Assembly (NCBI GenBank): GCA_017552325.1
Contig: JAFZQE010000047.1
Location: forward strand, 1-64,000
Direction: 5' to 3'
DNA from: Oscillospiraceae bacterium
GTDB lineage: Bacteria; Bacillota; Clostridia; Oscillospirales; Oscillospiraceae
Length of the DNA stretch: 64,000 bases
Program-made: the position numbers and the translations under genes
The notes under the pieces: model-generated
Databases searched by the model: none
Told to the model about the DNA's origin: nothing
The model's input: only the letters and a program-made list of their open reading frames with translations
Shown here: positions 24,917 through 33,868 of the stretch, one piece after another
Layout: each line of letters starts with the position of its first letter
How positions within the stretch are numbered: position 1 is the first letter of the stretch

Positions 24917-27313
24917 TTACTCCTTGATCTGCTCCATCACGTAGCACTCGATGACGTCGCCGATCTTGATGTCGTTGAACTTTTCGACCTGCATGCCGCA
25001 CTCGTAGCCGGAGGCGACTTCCTTCACGTCGTCCTTGAAGCGGCGCAGCGAAGCCAGCTCGCCCTCGTGGATGACGATGTTGTCGCGCAGCACACGCACG
25101 TCGCAGCCGCGCTGGATCTTGCCGTCCGTGCAGTAGCAGCCGCAGACCGTGCCGACCTTGGAGACCTTGTAGGTCTCGCGGACCTCGGCGTGGCCGATGA
25201 CGACCTCCCTGAACTTCGGCGCGAGCATGCCCTTCATGGCCGCCTCGATCTCCTCGATGCAGTCGTAGATGACGCGGTACATGCGCATGTCGACCTTGCT
25301 GCGGGCCGCGCTGTCGCGCGCGGCGTTGTCCGGGCGGACGTTGAAGCCGACGATGATGGCGCCGGAGGTGGCGGCCAGCATCACGTCGCTCTCGTTGATC
25401 GCGCCGACGGCGCTGTGGATGACCTTGACGCGGACCTCGTCGTTGGAGATCTTCTCCAGCGAGCTCTTGACCGCCTCGGCTGAGCCCTGGACGTCCGCCT
25501 TGACGATGAGGTTGAGGGTCTTCATCTCGCCGGACTTGATCTGGCTGAACAGGTCCTCCAGGCTGACCTTCTTGACGGTGCCGAGGGTCTGGCTCTGGGC
25601 CGCGACGCGGCGCTCCTCCGCCAGCTCGCGGGCCATGCGCTCGTCGCCGACGGCGTTGAAGATGTCGCCCGCGCTCGGGACCTCGCTCATGCCGGAGATC
25701 TCCACCGGGGTGGAGGGCCCGGCCTCGGTCACGCGCTGGCCCTTGTCGTTGATCATCGTGCGCACGCGGCCCACGGCGGTGCCGGCGATGATGATGTCGC
25801 CGGTGCGGAGGGTGCCGTTCTGCACGAGGACGGTCATGATCGGGCCGCGGCCCTTGTCGAGGCGCGCCTCGATGACGGTGCCCTTCGCGGCGCGGTTCGG
25901 GTTGGCGCGCAGCTCCTGCACCTCGGCCAGGATGACCAGGTTTTCCAGCAGGTTTTCGATGCCCATGCCGGTCTTCGCGGAGATCGGGCAGATGATCGTG
26001 TCGCCGCCCCACTCCTCGCTGACGAGGTCGTATTCGGTGAGCTGCTGCTTGATGCGCTCGGGATTGGCGCCGGGGACGTCCATCTTGTTGATGGCCACGA
26101 CGACCGGGATGTTCGCCGCCCGGGCGTGGTTGATGCTCTCCACGGTCTGCGGCATGATGCCGTCGTCCGCGGCGACCACCAGGATCGCGATATCGGTCAC
26201 CATCGCGCCGCGGGCGCGCATCGAGGTGAAGGCCTCGTGGCCCGGGGTGTCGAGGAAGGTGATCGGGCTGCCGTTGATGTCGACGGTGTAGGCGCCGATA
26301 TGCTGCGTGATGCCGCCGGCCTCTCCGGCCGCGACCTTGGCGTGGCGGATGTAGTCGAGCAGAGAAGTCTTGCCGTGGTCGACGTGGCCCATGACCACCA
26401 CGACCGGGGCGCGGGGCTTCAGATCCTCTTCGGCGTCGACGTGGTCGTCGATCAGGCGTTCCTCGACCGTGACGATGACCTCGCGCTCGACCTTGCAGCC
26501 CATTTCCATCGCCACGAGGGCGGCGGTGTCGTAGTCGATGACTTCGGACACGGAGGCGAAGACGCCCAGCTTGAAGAGCTGCTTGACGACCTCGGCGGCG
26601 GTCTTCTTCATGCGGGAGGCCAGCTCGCCGACGGCGATCTCGTCCGGGATCTCCACCTTGACGGGCTGCTTCTTCGCGATCTCGAGATGCAGCTTCTGCA
26701 TCTTGTCGCGCTCCTCCTGGCGGCGCTTGTTGGAGGGCTGCTGCGCCTGGCGCTGCTTGTTCTTGTTGGTGAACTTCTCCTTGTTGCCGCGCTGCATGCC
26801 GGGCTTGGCGGCCTTTGCGCCCGCGAGATCCTCAAACTTCTCGTTGTATTTTTCGATGTTAACGGCCGCGCCGCCGCGGGTGTCCACCACGCGCTTCTCC
26901 GCGACCTGGCGCGGCGTGTGTGGCTTCTCCTTTTTCTCGGCCCTCGGCTGCTGGGGCTGGGGCTGAGGCTGGGCCGGCTGCTGCGCCTTCGCGCCGGGCT
27001 GGGTCTTGCCCTTGCTCTCGGCCTTAGCCGGGGCGGCAGCGCTCTTGCCCGGCGCGGGAGCGGCGGGCTTCGCCTCCTCCTGCTTTTTGGGCGCGGGCTC
27101 TTCCTTCGGCGTGACCTTGAAGACCTCCTCCAGGCTCGCCACCTGGTTGTGCTGGGTCAGATACTCAAAAATGACGTCCAGCTCCGGGGTCTCCAGTACC
27201 TGCATATGATTCTTAGGAGGCGCGATATAGTCGGTCAGGATCTGGGAGATCACTTTCGATCCCAAACCGAAATCCTTGGCCACCTCATGCACGCGATACT
27301 TGATCATACTCAT
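24917..27313 (-). CDS. infB: Translation initiation factor IF-2
   Basis: IF-2 is the GTPase that brings fMet-tRNA to the 30S subunit and promotes subunit joining. The 798-residue protein has the IF2_N domain at residues 3-55 ([20 protein letters not shown]), a Lys/Ala/Pro/Gln-rich linker (about 75-210), a second IF2_N segment ([20 protein letters not shown]), and the G domain with G1 [13 protein letters not shown]3 DTPGHEAF and G4 NKMD, then domains II-IV. Start at 27313 (ATG) follows AAAGGAGG by 8 bases. It normally leads directly into rbfA; here three other genes lie between. Confidence 0.97.
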   Translation of the reverse strand: MSMIKYRVHEVAKDFGLGSKVISQILTDYIAPPKNHMQVLETPELDVIFEYLTQHNQVASLEEVFKVTPKEEPAPKKQEEAKPAAPAPGKSAAAPAKAESKGKTQPGAKAQQPAQPQPQPQQPRAEKKEKPHTPRQVAEKRVVDTRGGAAVNIEKYNEKFEDLAGAKAAKPGMQRGNKEKFTNKNKQRQAQQPSNKRRQEERDKMQKLHLEIAKKQPVKVEIPDEIAVGELASRMKKTAAEVVKQLFKLGVFASVSEVIDYDTAALVAMEMGCKVEREVIVTVEERLIDDHVDAEEDLKPRAPVVVVMGHVDHGKTSLLDYIRHAKVAAGEAGGITQHIGAYTVDINGSPITFLDTPGHEAFTSMRARGAMVTDIAILVVAADDGIMPQTVESINHARAANIPVVVAINKMDVPGANPERIKQQLTEYDLVSEEWGGDTIICPISAKTGMGIENLLENLVILAEVQELRANPNRAAKGTVIEARLDKGRGPIMTVLVQNGTLRTGDIIIAGTAVGRVRTMINDKGQRVTEAGPSTPVEISGMSEVPSAGDIFNAVGDERMARELAEERRVAAQSQTLGTVKKVSLEDLFSQIKSGEMKTLNLIVKADVQGSAEAVKSSLEKISNDEVRVKVIHSAVGAINESDVMLAATSGAIIVGFNVRPDNAARDSAARSKVDMRMYRVIYDCIEEIEAAMKGMLAPKFREVVIGHAEVRETYKVSKVGTVCGCYCTDGKIQRGCDVRVLRDNIVIHEGELASLRRFKDDVKEVASGYECGMQVEKFNDIKIGDVIECYVMEQIKE

Positions 27314-27335
27314 CCGTTCGTCCTCCTTTTATTAG

Positions 27336-27475
27336 TCAGTTGCGAAACCCTGTTCCGCAACTGAGGTTCTCGCGCTCATCGCATGCGGCGATGCGTATAC
27401 GCCGCATTTGGTCGGCGCGAGGGCTCGCTTGGCTCGCCTCAGGGTGTTTTTGAGGCGGCAAAGCTGCCTCAAAAA
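27336..27475 (+). repeat. Structured intergenic element, copy A
   Basis: A ~140-bp element in the ylxQ-infB gap, inserted antisense to the operon. Predicted stems: CAGTTGCG/CGCAACTG (27337-27344 with 27356-27363); a nested set CTGAGG/CCTCAG (27361-27366 with 27437-27442), CTCGCGC/GCGCGAG (27369-27375 with 27415-27421) and ATGCGGC/GCCGCAT (27383-27389 with 27401-27407); and a last hairpin TTTTTGAGGC...GCCTCAAAAA (27448-27475). A second copy with the same order of stems lies at 44717-44859. It may be a palindromic mobile repeat or a structured RNA; the sequence alone does not decide. Confidence 0.75.
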
Positions 27476-27519
27476 CGATTGATATTTCCTTCAGGGCATC
27501 AACCTGAGCCCATTCACAT

Positions 27520-27939
27520 TCAACGTTCGTTTCTTTTGCTCCTCTTCAGGGCCTCTGTTTCCTTTTTGCGGCGCTGCGCCTTCTGACTGCGGCGCGCGGT
27601 CTCCGCCGCGGCCGCGCCGTAACGCTCCGGGTCGATCCCGGCCAGCAGTTCGGTCAATGCGCCGGCAAAGCCGAGGTCGGTCACCGCGGCCGTCGCGCAG
27701 CCGCCGAGCCCGAGCGCGGCGCCGAGCTCCGCCCGGTCAAAGGGCAGCTCGAGCAGCAGCGTCCGTCTCCCGTTCACCAGGTTTTCCGCCCGGCGGCGGG
27801 CATTGTCCGCCGCGTCGGACGCCAGCAGGAGCAGCTTTGCCTTGCCGGCCTGCACGGCTTCGCCCGCCCGGTCCTCTCCGGGCTGGATCGCATTGGCCCT
27901 GCGCATGAGGCCAAGCAGCTTCAGGGCTTTTTCCCTCAT
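27520..27939 (-). CDS. ylxQ: YlxQ-like L7Ae-family ribosomal protein
   Basis: The 139-residue product sits in the ylxQ position between rnpM and infB. The first 95 residues form an L7Ae/L30e-like RNA-binding fold: LGLMRRANAIQPGEDRAGEA, then KLLLLASDAADNARRRAENL and LGGCATAAVTD. The C-terminal 35 residues are a highly basic tail (RRSQKAQRRKKETEALKRSK), longer than usual for the family. YlxQ relatives bind kink-turn RNA; the cellular role is not settled. Its start overlaps rnpM by 4 bases. Confidence 0.88.
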   Translation of the reverse strand: MREKALKLLGLMRRANAIQPGEDRAGEAVQAGKAKLLLLASDAADNARRRAENLVNGRRTLLLELPFDRAELGAALGLGGCATAAVTDLGFAGALTELLAGIDPERYGAAAAETARRSQKAQRRKKETEALKRSKRNER

Positions 27940-28205
27940 TCGCCGGCCTCCATCTGTTTTTCCAGCTGTTCGTAGACCTCCGGCGGGATCGCGCAGTCCA
28001 GTGCGCGCTCGATCGCCCTTGCGCGGATCGCCTTTTTCAGGCAGTCCGGCTGCGGGCAGACGTAAGCCCCGCGGCCCGGGGCCTTGCCCCGGAAGTCCAG
28101 GCTGATGACGCCCTCGGGAGAGCGCACGACCCGGATCAGGTCTCTTTTCGCTTTATGCTCGCGGCAGCCGAGGCATTGCCGCATCGGTATTTTCTTTTGC
28201 TGCAT
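27936..28205 (-). CDS. rnpM: RNase P modulator RnpM (YlxR)
   Basis: A small 89-residue YlxR-family RNA-binding protein. RQCLGCREHKAKRDLIRVVR and GRGAYVCPQPDCLKKAI are the conserved blocks. B. subtilis RnpM binds the RNase P RNA and lowers its activity; that role is carried over from the family. It lies in the standard place between nusA and ylxQ. The nusA-rnpM gap (28206-28254) has an A-rich run with CTAAAAA repeated three times. Confidence 0.92.
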   Translation of the reverse strand: MQQKKIPMRQCLGCREHKAKRDLIRVVRSPEGVISLDFRGKAPGRGAYVCPQPDCLKKAIRARAIERALDCAIPPEVYEQLEKQMEAGE

Positions 28206-28254
28206 GCTCTTCGCCGCCTTTCTAAAAACTAAAAACTACAAGCTAAAAACTAAA

Positions 28255-29307
28255 TCACGCTTCGCTCAGGGGCTTGATGTCAATCTTGTAGCCGGTGAGC
28301 TTGGCGGCGAGGCGGGCGTTCTGGCCCTCCTTGCCGATCGCCAGGGAAAGCTGATTGTCCGGCACGACGACGCGGCAGCTCTTGCCGTCCTCGAGCATCG
28401 TGACGCTGATGACCTCGGAGGGCGACAGCGAGGCGGCGATGAACTCCTCCGGCTGCTCGCTGAACTTCACGATGTCGATCTTCTCGCCGCCGAGCTCCTC
28501 GACCACGCTGGCCACACGCCCGCCCTTCGGGCCGACGCAGGCGCCGATCGGATCGACGTTCGGATCGGCCGACCAGACGGCCATCTTCGTGCGGCTGCCC
28601 GCCTCGCGGGTAATGGAGCGGATCTCCACAGTGCCGTCGAAGATCTCCGGGACCTCCAGCTCGAACAGGCGCTTGACGAGGCCGGGATGCGTGCGGCTGA
28701 TGAGCACCTGCGGGCCGCGGGTGGAGTTGCGCACCTCGACCACGTAGACCTTGATGCGGTCGCCTTCCTTGAGCTCCTCGGTCTTGATGCGCTCGTTCGG
28801 AGAGAGCATGGCCTCGGTGTACTCGCTGTTGGAGCTGATGCGGATCGACACGGCGCCGGTGCGCGGGTCGATGCGGGAGACGACGCCGGTCAGGATCTCG
28901 TGCTCCTTGGAGGTGAACTGCTCGTAGACGATGCCGCGCTCAGCCTCGCGGATGCCCTGGGTGATGATCTGCTTGGCAGCCTGGGCGGCGATGCGGCCGA
29001 ACTTCTTGGTCTCGACGGGGATGGGCAGCAGGTCGCCGAGCTTGGCGCGCTTGCTGACCTTCTTCGCGGCCTCGAGGTTGATCTCGTGGCTCGGATCATT
29101 GACCTCGTCGGTCACGGTCTTGTAGACGACCATTTCGATCTGCTTCTTCTCCTCATCCAGCAGCACCTCGACGTTGTCCTCGCACTCGGGATTGTCGCGC
29201 CGGAAGGCGGCCAGCATGGCCTGGCGGATCTTGTCGTACATATAGCCGCGGGGAATACCCTTTTCCTTCTCGATATCCTCAATGGCCTGGAAAAATTCTG
29301 CGTTCAT
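28255..29307 (-). CDS. nusA: Transcription termination/antitermination protein NusA
   Basis: NusA binds RNA polymerase and stimulates pausing and intrinsic termination. The 350-residue protein has the N-terminal domain (residues 1-125; ALEDIEKEKGIPR-like helix), an S1 domain (about 133-200; GVVSRIDPRTGAVSIRI) and two KH domains (RSITREAGSRTKMAVW, IGACVGPKGGRVASV, GKEGQNARLAAKLTGYKI). It lacks the acidic C-terminal repeats of E. coli NusA, as is normal in Firmicutes. It follows rimP by 19 bases. Confidence 0.96.
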   Translation of the reverse strand: MNAEFFQAIEDIEKEKGIPRGYMYDKIRQAMLAAFRRDNPECEDNVEVLLDEEKKQIEMVVYKTVTDEVNDPSHEINLEAAKKVSKRAKLGDLLPIPVETKKFGRIAAQAAKQIITQGIREAERGIVYEQFTSKEHEILTGVVSRIDPRTGAVSIRISSNSEYTEAMLSPNERIKTEELKEGDRIKVYVVEVRNSTRGPQVLISRTHPGLVKRLFELEVPEIFDGTVEIRSITREAGSRTKMAVWSADPNVDPIGACVGPKGGRVASVVEELGGEKIDIVKFSEQPEEFIAASLSPSEVISVTMLEDGKSCRVVVPDNQLSLAIGKEGQNARLAAKLTGYKIDIKPLSEA

Positions 29308-29326
29308 GTTTGTTACCCCTTATCTC

Positions 29327-29785
29327 TCAGCTGATCTTCACGTGCAGTCTGACCTGCGCGACCTGTGTCTTGTCAAAGCTGCGGCTCTTTTTGCCGCAGA
29401 GAATGCTCACGCGGCCCTCTTCGTAGTCGCTGAGCGTGCCGGTGTAGAGCTTGCTGCCCTCGACGGGCTGGTAGAGCTTCACGTCGACCTCGCTGCCCAT
29501 AAACTGCTCGAAGTCCCCTGGCCGCTTGAGCTCGCGGTCGGCGCCGGCAGAGCCCACCTCGAACACATAGCTCTCGGCGATCGGATCCTCCTCGTCGAGC
29601 ACCGGGTCAAGCCGGCGGCTGATGCGCTCGCAGTCGTCGATCGAGACGCCGCCCTCCTTATCGATATACAGCCGGAGATACCAGGTCCCGGCCTCGCGGA
29701 CGTACTCCACGTCCCAGAGCGTGCAGCCCTCGTCCTCCACGTGGGGACGGGCCAGCTCCGCGATGCGATCGGTCAATTTGCTCAT
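29327..29785 (-). CDS. rimP: Ribosome maturation factor RimP
   Basis: RimP assists 30S maturation. The 152-residue product opens MSKLTDRIAELARPHVEDEG, has the conserved LRLYIDKEGGVSIDDCERIS and YVFEVGSAGADRELKRPGDF (family EVSSPGLDRPL, here more divergent), and a C-terminal SH3-like segment. The start at 29785 was chosen over one at 29851 because the latter would begin within the leader hairpin. It is the first gene of the translation operon, behind an attenuator-like hairpin. Confidence 0.94.
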   Translation of the reverse strand: MSKLTDRIAELARPHVEDEGCTLWDVEYVREAGTWYLRLYIDKEGGVSIDDCERISRRLDPVLDEEDPIAESYVFEVGSAGADRELKRPGDFEQFMGSEVDVKLYQPVEGSKLYTGTLSDYEEGRVSILCGKKSRSFDKTQVAQVRLHVKIS

Positions 29786-29827
29786 CAGACCACCACTTCC
29801 ATAATTTGTCTGGGCGAACAAGTTCGC

Positions 29828-29854
29828 AAAAAAGAGTGGGCCAAGACCCACTCT
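29828..29854 (-). promoter_or_regulatory. Attenuator-like hairpin in the rimP-nusA leader
   Basis: On the minus strand AGAGTGGG (29854-29847) pairs with CCCACTCT (29840-29833) and is followed by TTTTTT, a complete intrinsic terminator between the promoter (29881-29909) and the rimP start (29785). A similar leader terminator in B. subtilis rimP-nusA is, as far as I recall, used for NusA autoregulation. Confidence 0.75.
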
Positions 29855-29880
29855 GACAATACCATAAACCTTACTTTGTT

Positions 29881-29909
29881 ACTATAACACTCCCGCAAAG
29901 AGAATGCAA
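29881..29909 (-). promoter_or_regulatory. Promoter of the rimP-nusA-infB operon
   Basis: TTGCAT (29909-29904) and TATAGT (29886-29881) with a 17-base spacer on the minus strand. Confidence 0.82.
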
Positions 29910-29913
29910 GCCT

Positions 29914-29950
29914 TTTTTTCGCCGGAATCTGGAAGATCCCGGCGAAAAAA
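29914..29950 (-). terminator. Terminator of the VanY-type gene
   Basis: TTTTTTCGCCGG (29914-29925) pairs with CCGGCGAAAAAA (29939-29950). It is 9 bases behind the stop codon at 29959 and just before the rimP promoter. Confidence 0.87.
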
Positions 29951-29958
29951 GCATTGAT

Positions 29959-30807
29959 TTACTTAATGCTGAAGTCAGGATCGTAGTGCGCGTAGAACTC
30001 CTCGTAGCAGATGCCGTGCTCCATGATGAAGGTCGCGGCCTCCACGCCCACGTAGCGGTAGTGATAGGGCTCGTCCCAGCCGGTCAGCGGGAGCTTGTTG
30101 CTGGGATAGCGCTTGATGAAGCCGTAGCTGGCGCAGATCGAATCCAGGTAGGCGAAGAAGTCCTGGTTCATCGTGCTGTAGTCGAGCCAGCTGCGCTGAC
30201 GGTCGAGGATGTCGACGCCGAGGCCCAGCTGGTGCTCGCTGCTGCCGGGATATGCCGTGATCGTACGCGCGACGGCGACGGCCTCCTGATAGCGCGGGTC
30301 GAGGTAATCCGTCACCGGCGGGTTCATACCCGCGGCGATCTGGCTGGCCTTGCCGTTGAAGAGCTTCTCCTGGAAGGAGTAGGTGCGGAAGGCGCCGGCG
30401 ACGTAGGGCGTGAAGCCGTGGTCGCGCAGGTCTTGCAGCATGGCCTCCAGATAGGGCAGCGCGCTTTTTTCAAAGAGCTGATTGTTGGTGCCGGAGATCT
30501 TGTCGCACTCCGGCTGGAAGGCGGCGGAGAGCAGGTTTTTGTCGTTGACGATGGCGTACTGGCGGTTTTCCGCATCCAGCATCTCCTTGAGCGTCAGATC
30601 CGGCCAGACGACGCCGTCCTCATCGGGCTCGGGCGTCGCGTTCGGGTCGGGCAGGGTCCCCGGGTCGACCACGGTGGTCTTGCCGCCCGAAGCCTCGCCG
30701 TAGATGATCTCCTCCGGCTTTCCCGGGTCGCGCCACTTCCACAGGATCGCGATCGCCAGGCAGAGAGCGAGGGCGAAAAAGACCGCAAGCAGTTTATTGA
30801 TTTTCAC
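29959..30807 (-). CDS. VanY-family D-alanyl-D-alanine carboxypeptidase
   Basis: This family of zinc metallopeptidases removes the terminal D-Ala of peptidoglycan stem peptides. The 282-residue product has an N-terminal membrane anchor (residues 5-25), a Pro/Asp-rich spacer, and the VanY domain with SEHQLGLGVDI (family SxHxxGxAxD; His and Asp zinc ligands) and WDEPYHYRYVG (the catalytic Glu/His pair region). The start is a GTG at 30807 with GGGGGG 8 bases ahead. It has its own promoter and terminator between the shikimate and nusA operons. Confidence 0.9.
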   Translation of the reverse strand: MKINKLLAVFFALALCLAIAILWKWRDPGKPEEIIYGEASGGKTTVVDPGTLPDPNATPEPDEDGVVWPDLTLKEMLDAENRQYAIVNDKNLLSAAFQPECDKISGTNNQLFEKSALPYLEAMLQDLRDHGFTPYVAGAFRTYSFQEKLFNGKASQIAAGMNPPVTDYLDPRYQEAVAVARTITAYPGSSEHQLGLGVDILDRQRSWLDYSTMNQDFFAYLDSICASYGFIKRYPSNKLPLTGWDEPYHYRYVGVEAATFIMEHGICYEEFYAHYDPDFSIK

Positions 30808-30840
30808 GCTCAGCTCCCCCCTTTCGGAAAATTTCTATTT

Positions 30841-30869
30841 ATTATAGCACGCTTTGTCAAGGAATTCAA
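30841..30869 (-). promoter_or_regulatory. Promoter of the VanY-type gene
   Basis: TTGAAT (30869-30864) and perfect TATAAT (30846-30841), spacer 17 bases, minus strand. The -35 box overlaps the aroQ stop codon. No terminator was seen between aroQ and this promoter, so readthrough from the aro operon is possible. Confidence 0.78.
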
Positions 30870-31306
30870 GTATCCGCGCCGCCGCGCGCGCTCAGGTATT
30901 CCAGCGCCAGGCGATAGCTGTCGAAGCCCTGCCCGGCGAAGCGCTTTTCGCAGGCGAGCCCGGCGTAGGAGACGTGACGGAAGTCCTCGCGCTCGAGCGG
31001 CTCGCTCAGATGCACCTCCACCGCGGGCAGGCCGACGGCGCGCAGCGCATCCAGGATCGCCACGCTCGTGTGGGTATAGGCCGCGGGATTGATGACGATC
31101 GCGTCAAAGCGACCACATGCCTCCTGGATCCTGTCGACCAGCGCGCCCTCATGGTTGGACTGGAAGACCGTCACCGAGAGCCCCAGGGCCTCGGCGCATT
31201 GGTTTACATAACTCACAAGCTCGGCATAGGTCCCGATGCCGTAGACCGCCGGTTCGCGGCGGCCGAGCAGGTTCAGATTCGGGCCGTTAATGACAAGGAT
31301 TTTCAT
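30866..31306 (-). CDS. aroQ: 3-dehydroquinate dehydratase, type II
   Basis: Type II dehydroquinase converts 3-dehydroquinate to 3-dehydroshikimate. The 146-residue product has NGPNLNLLGRREPAVYG with the catalytic Tyr and the flexible lid Arg, FQSNHEGALVDRIQ, NPAAYTHTS (Asn of the catalytic site) and VEVHLSEP with the catalytic His. Length and motifs are standard. It is the last gene of the shikimate operon and overlaps the end of the fusion gene by 20 bases. Confidence 0.95.
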   Translation of the reverse strand: MKILVINGPNLNLLGRREPAVYGIGTYAELVSYVNQCAEALGLSVTVFQSNHEGALVDRIQEACGRFDAIVINPAAYTHTSVAILDALRAVGLPAVEVHLSEPLEREDFRHVSYAGLACEKRFAGQGFDSYRLALEYLSARGGADT

Positions 31307-32786
31307 CGTTGAGCGCCTCCAGGATCCTCCGCACGCACTCCTCGGGCGTGCCGGTATTGTCGACAGTGAGATCGGCCGCCGCGCGGTAGAGCGGCTCGCG
31401 CTCGCGCCAGAGCTCGGAAATGGGTCTGCTCTGAGACAGGGGGCGGCCCTCGGTCGGGAGCTCCTGCAGCGGTCGGCGCAGCCAGACGACCCGGCTGTTC
31501 TGCCGCAGCAGGTCGAAATTTTCCCCGCGCGTCACGGCGCCGCCGCCGACGGCGAGCACCGCGCCGCTCCGGCGCGTCAACTCGGTCAGCAGCTCGTGCT
31601 CGCGGCGGCGGAAGCCCTCCTCCCCTTCCTCGCGGAAGATCGCGGGGATGTCCTTCCCGGCGCGCGCCTCCAACTCGCGGTCGGCATCGATAAAGGGCCG
31701 GCCGAGCTTTTGCGCCAGAGCAGCGCCGAGGGTGATCTTCCCGCTGCCCGGCATGCCGATCAGCAGGACGTTTTTCATGTCCCGCTCCAGGCTCTCCGTG
31801 ATCCGGTCGATCAGTCCGTCCTCGGGTTCAGAGCCCGTAAAGAGTGCGGACGATGCCGCGGCCTGCGCGACGAGCATCGGCAGCCCGTTGAAGGCGGGCA
31901 GGCCGAGACGCTCCGCGTCCAGCAGCAGCGCTGTCTTCGCCGGGTTGTAGACCAGGTCGAAGACGCCCTCGAGTTTCGGCAGGCGGCTTAGGTCGATGAG
32001 CCGCTCGCCGTTGTGCGGGTGCACGCCGACGGGCGTGGCGTTGACCAGCAGAGAAGCGTCCTGATGTTTCTCATATAGGTTTACATAATTCGTTTCTCCC
32101 TTCCGGGAGACGACCACGATTTCCGATGCGCCGAGCTCGCGCAGCGCGGCCTGAACGGTCAGCGAGGCGCCGCCGCTGCCGAGCACCAGGGCCTTCTTCC
32201 CCGCGGCGCTCAGCCCGGAGCGGCGAAAGAGCCGCAGAAAGCCGACGTAATCGGTATTGTAGCCGCACAGGCCCTCCGGCCTGCGGACGATCGTGTTGAC
32301 GCTGCCGACGCGCCGCGCCGTCTCGCTGAGACGGGCGCAGTAAGGCAGCACGGCCTTTTTGTAGGGGATCGTCACGTTCAGCCCGTCGAAATCACCGGCT
32401 GACAGGAAGGGGCCGAGCTCCTCCGGCTCCAGCTCGATCAGACGGTAGGCATAGCCGCCGAGCCGCGCGTGGATGGCCGGGGAATAGCTGTGGCCGAGCG
32501 GCCTGCCGATCAGGCCGCAGCAAAGCTTTTTTTGCTGAGCCTTGCGGCTCAGAGAGAGAATGGTCTGGTAGATCGCTTCGACTTCGTCGCCGTGCTCTCC
32601 CGCCAGCTCGCGGACGCGCGCGAGAAGCTCCTCTTCGCGCGCCGCGTCGCGCACGGGCAGGCCGCGCGTGCGTTTCCTGTCGCCGATTTCGGCGGAAAGT
32701 TCCATCCGTTCAACAAGAAGGGAGACGAGCCGCTCGTCGATCTCGTCGATCCGGCCGCGCAGGGCCTTCAGTTCTCTGTCGTCCAT
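31287..32786 (-). CDS. Chorismate mutase / shikimate dehydrogenase / shikimate kinase fusion
   Basis: A single 499-residue frame joins three enzymes. Residues 1-85: AroQ-type chorismate mutase (RGRIDEIDERLVSLLVERME, with Arg and Lys ligands). Residues 88-335: shikimate dehydrogenase, with GRPLGHSYSPAIH, NVTIPYK (catalytic Lys143), GYNTD and the NADP-binding GSGGAS. Residues 338-499: shikimate kinase, with P-loop GMPGSGKIT, shikimate-binding DADRELE and GGGAV. Lys350 is followed by Ile351, where the family has Ser/Thr that binds Mg2+. The codon is clearly ATC. The gene overlaps aroC at the front and aroQ at the back, so it replaces separate aroE and aroK genes. Confidence 0.92.
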   Translation of the reverse strand: MDDRELKALRGRIDEIDERLVSLLVERMELSAEIGDRKRTRGLPVRDAAREEELLARVRELAGEHGDEVEAIYQTILSLSRKAQQKKLCCGLIGRPLGHSYSPAIHARLGGYAYRLIELEPEELGPFLSAGDFDGLNVTIPYKKAVLPYCARLSETARRVGSVNTIVRRPEGLCGYNTDYVGFLRLFRRSGLSAAGKKALVLGSGGASLTVQAALRELGASEIVVVSRKGETNYVNLYEKHQDASLLVNATPVGVHPHNGERLIDLSRLPKLEGVFDLVYNPAKTALLLDAERLGLPAFNGLPMLVAQAAASSALFTGSEPEDGLIDRITESLERDMKNVLLIGMPGSGKITLGAALAQKLGRPFIDADRELEARAGKDIPAIFREEGEEGFRRREHELLTELTRRSGAVLAVGGGAVTRGENFDLLRQNSRVVWLRRPLQELPTEGRPLSQSRPISELWREREPLYRAAADLTVDNTGTPEECVRRILEALNDENPCH

Positions 32787-33868
32787 CTGCCCTCCTCCAG
32801 CATCCGATCCAGCAGCGCCAGGGCGGCGGCCGCCTCCACGACCGGCAGCGCCCGGAGCGCGACGCAGGGGTCGTGACGCCCGGGTACGCGCAGCTCCGTC
32901 TCCGTCATCGCCGCCAGATCCACGCTTTTCTGGGCCATCGCGATCGATGGCGTGGGCTTGAACGCGACGCGAAACAGCAGCGGCATGCCGGTGCTGATCC
33001 CGCCGAGGATCCCGCCGGCGCGGTTGCTATTGATCACGACTTTTCCGTCTCGGACGGCGTAGGGATCGTTGTTCTCGCTGCCGCGCAGACGCGCCGCGGA
33101 AAAGCCGGCGCCGAAATCGACGCCCTTGACCGCCGGGATCGCGAAGAGCAGCGAGGCGAGCTTCCCCTCCAAGCCCTCGAACAGCGGCCCGCCGAGCCCG
33201 GCGGGCAGGCCGGTCACGACGCCTTCGACCACGCCGCCGAGGGAATCCCCCTCCGCCGCGGTTTTTTCAATAGCCTCGCGCATTTTCGCGCCGCTCTCCG
33301 CGCTGATTGTCGGCCATTCCTCCGTTTTCAAACGCTTCAGCAGCTCCGGCTCCGGGCCGAGGGGATCGAAGGGCTCGTCCTCGACCTCGCCGACGGACAG
33401 CAAATGCGCCGCGATCTCCACGCCGCGCCGCCGCAGCAGCTGAAGACAGACGCCGCCCGCCGCGCAGAGGGGCGCGGTCATGCGGCCGGAAAAGGCCCCG
33501 CCGCCGCGCAGATCGACGGCCGCGCCGTATTTGAGCCGCGCAGCGTAATCGGCGTGACCGGGGCGCGGGACATCGCGCAGCGCCGCGTAATCAGCGGGCC
33601 GCGCGTCGGTGTTTCTGATCTCAAGCAGGAGCTCGCTCCCGTCGGTCTGGCCCTCGGTCAGGCCGCCGAGGAAGCATACCTCATCGGCCTCGCGCCGGGC
33701 GCTGGTCAGCGGGGAAAAACCCGGCGCGCGGCGGCGCATCAGCGCGCGCAGCTCGTCCAGATCGACGCGCTCCCCGGCGGGCAGGCCCGACAGGCGCGCG
33801 TCGACCGCGGCGCCGTGGCTCTCGCCAAACAGCTCCAGCTTCAGCTTATTTCCCCAGCTCGACGACAT
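32768..33868 (-). CDS. aroC: Chorismate synthase
   Basis: AroC converts EPSP to chorismate with reduced FMN. The 366-residue product has GESHGAAVDARLSGLPAG near the N-terminus, RRRAPGFSPLTSARREAD (family RRQPGQSxxxTxRxExD), RPGHADY, GGGAFSGRMTA, NSNRAGGILGGISTG and GRHDPCVALRALPVVEA, all characteristic. It overlaps aroA upstream by 23 bases and the fusion gene downstream by 19 bases. Confidence 0.96.
   Translation of the reverse strand: MSSSWGNKLKLELFGESHGAAVDARLSGLPAGERVDLDELRALMRRRAPGFSPLTSARREADEVCFLGGLTEGQTDGSELLLEIRNTDARPADYAALRDVPRPGHADYAARLKYGAAVDLRGGGAFSGRMTAPLCAAGGVCLQLLRRRGVEIAAHLLSVGEVEDEPFDPLGPEPELLKRLKTEEWPTISAESGAKMREAIEKTAAEGDSLGGVVEGVVTGLPAGLGGPLFEGLEGKLASLLFAIPAVKGVDFGAGFSAARLRGSENNDPYAVRDGKVVINSNRAGGILGGISTGMPLLFRVAFKPTPSIAMAQKSVDLAAMTETELRVPGRHDPCVALRALPVVEAAAALALLDRMLEEGRWTTEN

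Noticed and set aside
24816..26012. Second long minus-strand frame overlapping infB (about 398 codons)
   Set aside because: It is an alternate frame of infB with an Arg/Gly/Pro-rich, non-conserved product.
28206..28254. CTAAAAA direct repeats between nusA and rnpM
   Set aside because: Short A-rich run; no stem, promoter or box could be supported, and it is too small to call a repeat element.
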